Source: Rhizaria sp. SCN 62-66 (lineage: Eukaryota > Rhizaria, unplaced). From it: a stretch of DNA of 64,000 nt. This document shows positions 57,301 through 64,000 of the stretch, piece by piece. The stretch spans positions 62,001-126,000 of the forward strand of contig MEDY01000005.1 of assembly GCA_001724265.1 (NCBI GenBank). Reading direction: 5' to 3'. The position numbers were made by a program, and so were the translations under genes. The notes under the pieces are model-generated. The model made no database searches, was not told the DNA's origin, and saw only the letters and a program-made list of their open reading frames with translations. The stretch's first letter is position 1, and every line of letters begins with the position of its first letter.

Positions 57301-57899
57301 CGCTCTGGGGCGAAGGCGGCACGGGCACCGCCGTCCCCGCTCCGATCCTCTTCCGCGGCGGCGCTGCGACCGCGAGCGACGGCGCATCGGCGCTGCTGGC
57401 GGACCTGGCGTCGCTCGAGTGGTCGCGGCAGGTCCGCGGCGCCGTGCGCCACGCAGTGCGCGGCGCCGTCTCCGAGTGCGTGTGCTGCCGCCAGCCGCTC
57501 TGGGGGCTCTTGCTGTCGGCTCCCGCGGCCGCCACGGCACCCGCGGCCTTCAGCAGCAGCCGCGTCGCCGCGCCCGGCGGCGTCAGGGTGCACGTGCGCG
57601 GGCACACGGTGCCTGACGCGGCTGCGGGGCCCGGTGCGGCCGCGCATGCCGCAGAGGGGCTGCTTACCGCGGGCAAGGGTGAAGAGAGTGTGAGTGGGGT
57701 GCTGTCGAAGTACAGCCCTGAGACGATCGCCGCTGCAGTGGCCACGGTCGCGAATAACAACGGTAGGATCGCGGTGGACAACAACTCCACGACTACCGAT
57801 GGAAGCTCTGGTCCGGAGCACAATAACCTTACGGGCGCTCTTGAAACTGCTCTGGCTATGGCTCTGAGGTGCGCTCTCTGTGGCGCTGTCGCACGGTAA
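45378..57899 (+). CDS. Giant 4103-residue protein of unknown family, 2 exons
   Basis: Exon 1 is 45378-45492 and exon 2 is 45703-57899 (12,197 bases), joined in phase 1 with donor GTACGC. Short hydrophobic beta-like segments recur (SSYLVVTMRNRLRAMPLFLE, HRVAVMAVGSRAGTVALYLV, VFVDASALNLSLLPQLQL), as in a beta-propeller broken by inserts. Poly-Asp (about residue 1705), poly-Gln, poly-Ser and poly-Ala tracts fill much of the rest. Residues around 2700-3200 carry basic stretches (KKTWSRRPKGEVSRKE, RVKVKTE), Lys-rich helices and acidic Ser blocks. The C-terminus has ECVCCRQPLWG and RCALCGAVAR, a possible split CxxC/CxxC zinc site. An N-terminal propeller with a terminal zinc finger recalls the TFIIIC90 subunit, but this is weak. 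It could be nuclear. Confidence 0.7.
50699..50744 (+). repeat. GAC/GAT poly-Asp tract
   Basis: An imperfect GAC/GAT run encodes about fourteen mostly consecutive Asp residues in the 4103-residue protein. Synonymous mixing suggests age or selection on the peptide and not recent slippage. Confidence 0.9.
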
Positions 57900-58693
57900 T
57901 CGATTAAGCTTTAACAACGACTGTGGTATGGATATCTAGCTATCTCTTGACGTATTATGGTCGTCCTTTATCACAAAGCCGAACAATTATTTAATAATAA
58001 AACTTGGAATCTAGTCACGAACGTACCCAACTTGTTACGTCGCGGCGCTTCAGTGTGCCTGTCAAGCAAAGAATAAATAAATGGAGCAAATAGATTTGAC
58101 AGAATATGTGCACAATCTATCGAAGTTAAACCGAAAAATGTTTCCTTGTTACTAGTATCGCATTGTTCAAGTTGCCAAAGTTTGATGGGTCACTGTCGAG
58201 TCTCACAAAACAAACTATAGACACAGCTTGAAAATCAGAACAATCAGAGACATTATCTACTCGTGCCGCGCAACGCATGTCATCGATAGCGTCTTCTATT
58301 TCAATACGAGTACTGTATCTTTCAATGGCTCCGTCATCTTTCGTTCCGTAATCATCTAACGTGCACTAAGGAGTTGTATTAACGTACGAACTACAGTCTT
58401 TGTCGCAACAGCGTCGGCATAAGTGGGAAATACTATTTAAAAAATGAGCCAACAACAGTGGCAGCGACAATAAAAGCCAGAATGAAAATAAGAAAACCCT
58501 CAAGAAATGGCTACTGAGATAGTATCAATAACTGTGTGCTTGCCAATGAGGCTGCTTGACACTAGTCACTGTGGCAAAGCAACATGCAAAAAAAGAATTT
58601 CTAGATAACGCAACTAAATATGCAGGGGGAGCGCGGAGCCGCGTCGAGACCAGCTGCGAAACGCAGACCAATGTGTCTGCTTCGCCGCTCGAC
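57900..58693. other. Convergent intergenic region
   Basis: AT-rich 3' flanks of the 4103-residue protein gene (+) and ARL5 (-). No gene was seen besides the poly(A) signal listed. Confidence 0.55.
57996..58001 (+). terminator. Poly(A) signal AATAAA of the giant gene
   Basis: The AATAAA hexamer lies about 97 bases after the stop codon of the 4103-residue protein gene. Confidence 0.45.
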
Positions 58694-59242
58694 TCACGCG
58701 GTGGTCTTGGTGAGCGTGTCTGCGAGCCAGTCGAGCGCGTCAGTGAGCCCGGCGCCCGTGGTGGCGGACGTGGGCTGAATGCGGTACGCGCGGTCCGTAA
58801 CGCTGGTGAGCTCGAGCATGCGCGCGATGTCGTCGACGGCGAGCGCGCCATGGGCGTCCTGCTTGTTGGCGAGGATGAGCAGCGGTGTGCGGTGCAGCGC
58901 CTCCTTGAGCAGCACGCGCTGCAGCTCCGCCTTGACCAGCGGCAGCCGCGTAACGTCGGTGCTGTCGATGACGAAGATGACGGCGGCCGAGTTGACGAAG
59001 TACATGTCCCAGATCTGCCGCAGCGCAGTCTGACCGCCCACGTCCCACACCTGCAGCTCCAGGTTGCGGTGCTTCACAGATTCGACGTTGCTCCCGATCG
59101 TCGGCTGCGTCTCCACAACCTCGCCCAAGCCCCAACGGTAGAGAATCGTGGTCTTGCCCGCGTTGTCGAGCCCGAGCATGCAGAGCTTGTACCGCGTCGA
59201 ACCGAAGAAGCGGTTCCACACGCGAGAGACGACCAAACCCAT
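58694..59242 (-). CDS. ARL5: ARF-like GTPase ARL5
   Basis: Single exon of 182 residues (animal ARL5 is 179), ATG 59242 to TGA 58694. MGLVVSRVW has Gly2 for N-myristoylation or acetylation. G1 is GLDNAGKT, switch I PTIGSNVE (diagnostic for ARL5 against ARF and ARL1), G3 WDVGGQT (Thr where Glu is usual), G4 NKQD, and the G5 region SATTGAG. ARL5 acts at the trans-Golgi, recruiting the GARP tether for endosome-to-Golgi transport in animals. The frame is open upstream of ATG 59242 for 63 codons, but the family N-terminus fixes the start. No intron. The sequence is compact, without the homopolymer inserts of its neighbours. Confidence 0.92.
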   Translation of the reverse strand: MGLVVSRVWNRFFGSTRYKLCMLGLDNAGKTTILYRWGLGEVVETQPTIGSNVESVKHRNLELQVWDVGGQTALRQIWDMYFVNSAAVIFVIDSTDVTRLPLVKAELQRVLLKEALHRTPLLILANKQDAHGALAVDDIARMLELTSVTDRAYRIQPTSATTGAGLTDALDWLADTLTKTTA

Positions 59243-61565
59243 CGAGGACAGTGAGGCGATACCGCTTGGATTAGTTTGTGGTCTCGGCCTATCATGAGAA
59301 AATAATGTAGAAATAGGCCGGGGAGAAATCAAGTGTGAGAAGGTGAGTGGCAATTGATAAACGAACATCGTAAACTGTTCCAAGAGTAAGGGCGGTGACG
59401 CTGGGCGCGGACGCGGACACAGCAGCGTCATTGATACTTCAGCAATCAGGAGTGCACAGCGGCGTGGGCAAACTCGCGGGTGACGCTATGAAAGCGCAGA
59501 ACAAGAGCCAAGACCAAGGCCATGACCAGAACCAGGCCTTAATTATTGCATGTGCTGACGCAGCTGCCGCTACTGAGGCCGGTGCGATAGAGCCCGCGAT
59601 ACCGTTGAAATATCGGGCGACTGCGGTTGGTAATGTTGCGGCTAACGCTATTAACCACTGCTGCCATGTATAGGCAGTCATCAGACATTGAAAGTACTTT
59701 GGTGATGAACGCGGGTCGCTTGTTTGCGATGATGGTCGCAGATCCTGCCCCATCTGTGGTCTCGGAGAACGGTGCGGCTGTAGAGTCCGAATCAGCTCTT
59801 GGTCGCATGCTATAGAATGAACATAAAGATCTGGATGACAAAATCACGTGCATTACTTTATAGCTACATCCGACGACTCTTTATCGTGCAATGCTTCTAG
59901 CTCCTGCTCGAGCGAGATAGCCGTTCGTCTCAGCCAAACATCAAGTTCCGAAAAATTAGCACTGGTGAATGTACACATCTTGGAGTTTAATGACTCGGTT
60001 GAAATGGGAAGTTCAAGATGTGGCAATAAATTTGTGGTCAATTATTGTATTTTCATAGAACTTAAATCGACTTAAAATGACGTAACATATGGCTCAAGCT
60101 ATCGCGTCGCTGCTGGTCTGCCATCTAACTTGAATGACCATAAGTACTTACTTTAAGCCAACCATCTAATGTCATCGGCATATGTGTGTTCAGACGACCG
60201 CAATGATAAAACACGTATTGTGTATGTGCGCTCGCGAATGGCGATGTCTCGTGAAATTTTGCCGGAGTTGTGGAAGATAGCTCTTCGTCTGTGAAAAAGA
60301 ACTTAAAGTAACCTAAGTGGCATGGGACCAAAGATTGGTGACTGCTTTGAATATATAATTGACGTTGCTGAAACAAACGATTGACATAACCTAGGACACT
60401 GCGTTGGGAAATGAATATACAACAGGAATCAGTCGAAAAGAGGTTGGGCTTCAGTCGATGAGGTGGCCCTACTTACATCGACAGCTGAGGTGTTTACACC
60501 GTGCAAGTCCCTCGCTGGAAGCGTAAGAGGCGTGACCCTGACCGCTGAGTGTAGCATTGTGAATGTAAGTGTTGTTGCGTGTTGGTGTGTGACAATGATG
60601 TCAACAAACTCGAACACAGACGCCTCCGCAGATCCGCAGGCCCACTCGCATCCACATGGACACACAGAACCCTTCATAAATCGTTACATCACAGTCAACA
60701 ACAACGACAAGAACACAATGCAACACGCGTGCGTACAACGCACGAGTCTTGAAGCACGGTGCTTGCTTGTTTGTGGTATTGAGAATGTTCGAACGATAAT
60801 AAATGAATCGTCACATCGACAACAATAAACATAAAACAAAAAAAAAACTAAAGGATACAACACTTTGTAGAACACTACGTAACAGTAGATAGGCAAGAAG
60901 CGTGAAAATACACGCCAGCCATCATCAGCATACAGCAGCAAAACGTTCAAGCTCGTCAAGAACACAAGTAACCGCACTTGGAACAAGTGTAACTATACTG
61001 CTGTGAAATACAAGAACGAACAAGGACGAATATGCTGCGTGTCAGTGGCTGATACAAAACAAAACAATGACGATTGACTTTAAAAAACATAATTAAGACG
61101 GGTAAAAACATACAAATAAGTGAGAAGGACAAACACAAGAAAATACAGAGAGCAATGATTGGGATGCTGATGTAAATACCGTCTTGTCGCTGATAATGAC
61201 AGTAAGCGTAAGATATTACACAAGACTGAGTTGCAATACGACTAGAAGGTGATTCTAGAGATATGATATCACGAGTGGCATGTGAGGATATTTACATTAT
61301 TTACAAGAGGATGACAGTCAAATTCAATATGGCTGCGTTACAAAGTGTGTTGTGTTGTGAAATGAACAAGAATTCCGAAACAGAAATGAAGATTGGCGCT
61401 ATAAAAGCTTATCATGAGATGATATGGAAGTTGAATCAAACATATTGTGGTGGGTGCACACAAGTGCACATATCAAAGTCGACGAGAAAACCAAACATCG
61501 CGTGGTTGACGGGCACGAGCGTGTTCGCTATATGCACGCATGGCTGTCTGTCGCACGAGTTAATT
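59243..61565. other. Long intergenic region with one coding-like island
   Basis: About 2.3 kb. The part at 59395-59815 has coding-like composition and is listed separately. The remainder (59816-61565) is AT-rich, with only short open frames that show no motif. No tRNA or other RNA was recognised. Confidence 0.5.
59395..59815 (+). pseudogene. Coding-like island with a frame change, possible gene remnant
   Basis: Two overlapping open frames abut. The first ends at 59673 and reads Ala/Asp-rich then KAQNKSQDQGHDQNQ and an Ala-rich helix. The second runs 59627-59815 and reads SSDIESTLVMNAGRLFAMM, then VSENGAAVESESALGRML. Base composition is higher in GC than the flanks and resembles local exons. 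No splice pair of the local type joins the frames, and the first frame has no ATG near its start. It could be a decayed gene or gene fragment, a small gene with an unrecognised intron, or chance. Confidence 0.3.
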
Positions 61566-64000
61566 TCAATAGTTGACAGTAAAAGCCGCGGTGATCGCGG
61601 TGTGGTCGCTGGGCACCTCCGCGGAGGGGAATGGGCCCTGCAGAGCCGGGTGGCCAGAGTCCGTGGCCCTACGAGCAGCACAAAAGAGGGAGAACACAAA
61701 AATGATTGAGTGAGAATCAAGGATAATATAAACGGGATATATTCTTCTGAAACTAGAGCAATAAATTCACAATTAGTTTTCAATATAATCATCTCCATAA
61801 TAGTCAAGTCGCGTACCTAGCGCCGAGCCCGAGGCCGAGCGAGGCCGCGACGCGCACGGCCGCAGCGTCCGCGCTGAGCGCCAGCGGCTTGCCTCCCGCG
61901 CCCAGCACAACGGCTGCGGCGGCAGAGGCAGGCGCAGCGTCGGCGGCCGTGTTGTTCTCAGCGGCCGTGGCCGTGGCGGTGATCGAGCCGTCGCGATCGG
62001 CGGGCGTGCTGACGCGCTTGGGCGCCGTGAGAGGCGCGATGGTCCACGCCGCGATGCAACGCACACCGCTATTCGAGGCACCACTCGCGGTCGCAGGCGC
62101 GCCGCTGTGGAGGATATAGTCGAGACAGCCGCGGAAGAGGTGCGTGAGGTTCGTGTACTCCGGCTCGCCCTGCGCCTGCGACAGCAACACCGGCAGTAGC
62201 TCGGACTGCGGTGTGGGGGCCGCCGCGGGCACGAGCGCGGGCGCGGGGGTGATTACCGTCGCGGGCGCAGGCGAGTCGCGTGCGACAAGAGCGTGAGTGG
62301 TTGAAACGGCGTTCGTGTTACCCATGCACTGGGTGTGATCGTTGTTGTTGACTGCGAAAACAGAGCTGAGGCCGAGAGAGTGGGTCAGCTCATCGTCGCA
62401 CAAAACACCGCTGCCATCGCCACTGCCGCTGCTAGGGCCACGGGGCAGCCAGAGCGCGTGTTGCCAGCTGGGCTTGCTCAGTCTACGCACCGTGTCGGAG
62501 ACACAAGAGAAGCTCGTGTTCGGAGTCGCTTCGTCGCTCGGGCTGATACTGTTGTTCAGAGTTGGGATCGGCAGAGGCAAATGCAGCACCGACAACAGAG
62601 CGCGGGGATTCACGATGACCATAGACTCGGAGACAGCTCTGGGCTCAGCGTTCGACTCGTCCGCCTCGGTGTCCACCCCTGAGGTAGAGTCGGCGTCAGA
62701 CTCAGAGTCCGACTCGGTGTCGGAGAAGACTTCGCCGCCGTAACCCACGAGCACGACGCGCTTCCTCCTGGTCTTGTCCGTGGCGTCCGCACTGTCACCG
62801 CCGCTCGCGGTGCTGCCTCCATCACAAGCACTGGTGGGCTTGGCAGCTGGGACAGGCATCGTAACGAACAGCGGCGGCAGCGGCAGCAGCGCCGACAACG
62901 GGGTCACCTGCGTTTGCGACAGCGACTGCCACTGTGTAGCGTGCGACTGCGCGGTGTGCGACAGAGACTGCGTGTGCGCGTAGGAGCAGTGCGGCAGCGG
63001 GAGTGGGAGCGCGATGGGCGCGAAGGACGGCGGCAGCGAGCTGGCCGTGGGCAGCGTCGGTGGCAGGCGCGGGTGCTGCAGGAGTCCGTTGGCGACCGCG
63101 TGCGGTGACGCCACATCCGCCGCCACAGAGGCCGGCACCGCGATCGTCGCCGCGGGGGCCAGCGCGGCAGCCGCGGCGCCGGCGCCGGCTGCCACGGGGG
63201 CCGGCGTGGCGGCAGGCGCGGCGCTGGCAGCAGCGGCAGCAGAAGGAGCGTTGACAGCGGCGCTCTTCGCGCTCTGTGTGTGGTAGCACAGCAGGGCGTT
63301 GACGCCGCTGGTGTTGCCGGCCGGAGTGGCGCCGAAACTCGCAGGGCTGCTGACCGCGTTGCCGTTGCTGCAGCAGCTGGGACTCAGCGTGAACGACGAC
63401 GACCGCGGCGGCAGCCCCTTGCGGGCCGCACCGGCGCCAGCGCTGGTCGGCGAGAGGGTAACGCCGTTGGCAGAGGTCAAGCCGGAAATGGGCTGAAGCG
63501 TGACGGTGAGTCTAGCGGAGAGTGGGCCGTGGCCGTGAACAAGCGCTTGACCGGCACCGTGACTGGGCTCAGCGCCAATCAGGCCGATGGGACTCAAATG
63601 AGTGTGGCCGTGCACAGACGCTGCGAGGGCTCTAACTCTAGCGCCCACGCTCGCAATCGACTCGGCCGCGAACGCGGACGCAGCGGCGGCGCCGCCCGCG
63701 GCCCCGACCGGGCTGCCGTTGCCGCTCTTGCCCTTGGCCGCCCCCACACTAATGACGCCAACGCCAGCGCCACTGCCGCCCCCGCTGACGCCGTTGACTG
63801 CGATGGCGAGGCCGGTCAGCCCGCTGACGCCGACGGCGACGCTGCGGCTGTTGCTGTTGCTGCGCGGCGGCAGCGGCGGCGACAGCGACGGGGACTGCGA
63901 CGGCGAGGGCGACGGAGACGGTGACGGCGACGGGGACGGCCGCGGGGACGGGGCGGGCGTCGCCGCGCCCGCGCTAAGGCCCGCGACGAGAGGCAGGTTG
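61566..64000 (-). CDS. CCR4/nocturnin-type exonuclease-phosphatase, C-terminal part (5' end outside window)
   Basis: Visible exons run from 64000 (frame open to the edge) to 61817 and from 61668 to 61566 (stop TGA), joined in phase 2 across a 148-base intron with donor GTACGC and acceptor CTCGTAG. Diagnostic sequence of the Mg-dependent endonuclease/exonuclease/phosphatase fold is EPEYTNLTHLFRGCLDYILH (Asn and Asp motifs) and, in the last exon, PSAEVPSDHTAITAAF, whose SDH holds the catalytic His. The YTN...F.G..DYI spacing is that of CCR4, nocturnin, ANGEL and PDE12, enzymes that shorten poly(A) or related RNA. Upstream lie about 600 residues of Ala, Ser and Pro-rich sequence, including a Ser-Pro repeat, and an acidic patch. 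The catalytic N-half is not in the window. Confidence 0.8.
63864..63960 (-). repeat. Ser-Pro dipeptide repeat (GGCGAC-like hexamers)
   Basis: On the plus strand, imperfect hexamers of the form GGCGAC/GGAGAC/GGGGAC repeat. On the minus strand they encode alternating Ser and Pro in the CCR4-type protein. Such a tract is disordered and a potential target of proline-directed kinases. Confidence 0.85.

Noticed and set aside
60463-60828. Plus-strand open frame of 121 codons
   Set aside because: AT-rich intergenic sequence without family features or exon-like composition.
61263-61709. Plus-strand open frame of 148 codons
   Set aside because: AT-rich codons with no motif; its 3' part is the complement of the last exon of the CCR4-type gene.
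1-64000. Genome-wide reassignment of TAG to a sense codon
   Set aside because: About 15,000 codons of other genes contain no in-frame TAG, so common sense use is excluded; only very rare use or local readthrough remains possible.
1-64000. tRNA, rRNA, CRISPR array or transposon
   Set aside because: Reading the intergenic regions for tRNA B-box sequence, terminal repeats and transposase-like frames gave no candidate. A covariance-model scan was not possible.

Overview
The window is nuclear DNA of a unicellular eukaryote. Genes are intron-bearing. Exons are GC-rich, especially at third codon positions, while introns and intergenic DNA are AT-rich. The families present are eukaryotic: class I histone deacetylase, Rab11, ARL5, RAMP4/SERP1, DENN, F-BAR and a CCR4-type nuclease. 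Proteins are swollen by Ala, Ser, Gln, Asn and Asp homopolymer tracts, even inside enzyme folds. I cannot name the lineage from sequence alone. No tRNA, rRNA, CRISPR or transposon was recognised.

Layout. 1-1576 (-) partial XK-related-like membrane protein; 2273-2914 (+) RAMP4/SERP1; 3630-5911 (-) unknown Ala/Ser-rich protein; 6420-8156 (-) class I HDAC; 10020-11361 (+) Rab11-like GTPase; 12592-16147 (-) TPR protein; 16711-19266 (+) HAD-IIB phosphatase; 19686-20381 (-) tandem-ACT protein resembling GcvR; 20966-26014 (+) large coiled-coil protein whose frame continues past a TAG to 27616; 28249-30693 (-) Ala/Ser-rich protein with a C-terminal membrane anchor; 31846-41415 (+) 2908-residue DENN protein with three F-BAR-like modules; 42296-43306 (+) AIG1/FAR-17a-like membrane protein; 43763-44855 (-) LysE/RhtB-family exporter; 45378-57899 (+) 4103-residue protein; 58694-59242 (-) ARL5; 61566 to beyond 64000 (-) C-terminal part of a CCR4-type exonuclease.

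I rebuilt 23 introns by reading frame and, for 17 of them, by conserved protein context. Every donor fits GT-N-C/T-G (mostly GTACGT or GTATGT), so intron position +4 is a pyrimidine throughout, unlike the usual GTAAGT/GTGAGT. Fourteen of the fifteen genes whose 3' end is in the window stop with TAA or TGA. The only TAG codons at a gene end are the two in the coiled-coil gene, and both are followed by open frame.

The genes do not form an operon or a pathway. Three of them (Rab11-like, ARL5, and DENN/F-BAR as a probable Rab exchange factor) belong to membrane traffic. The others serve secretion (RAMP4), chromatin (HDAC), mRNA decay (CCR4-type) and metabolism (HAD, ACT, LysE). The strongest unusual points are the DENN plus triple F-BAR architecture, the +4 pyrimidine donor consensus, the internal TAG at 26012-26014, and a prokaryotic-type LysE exporter carrying two introns.
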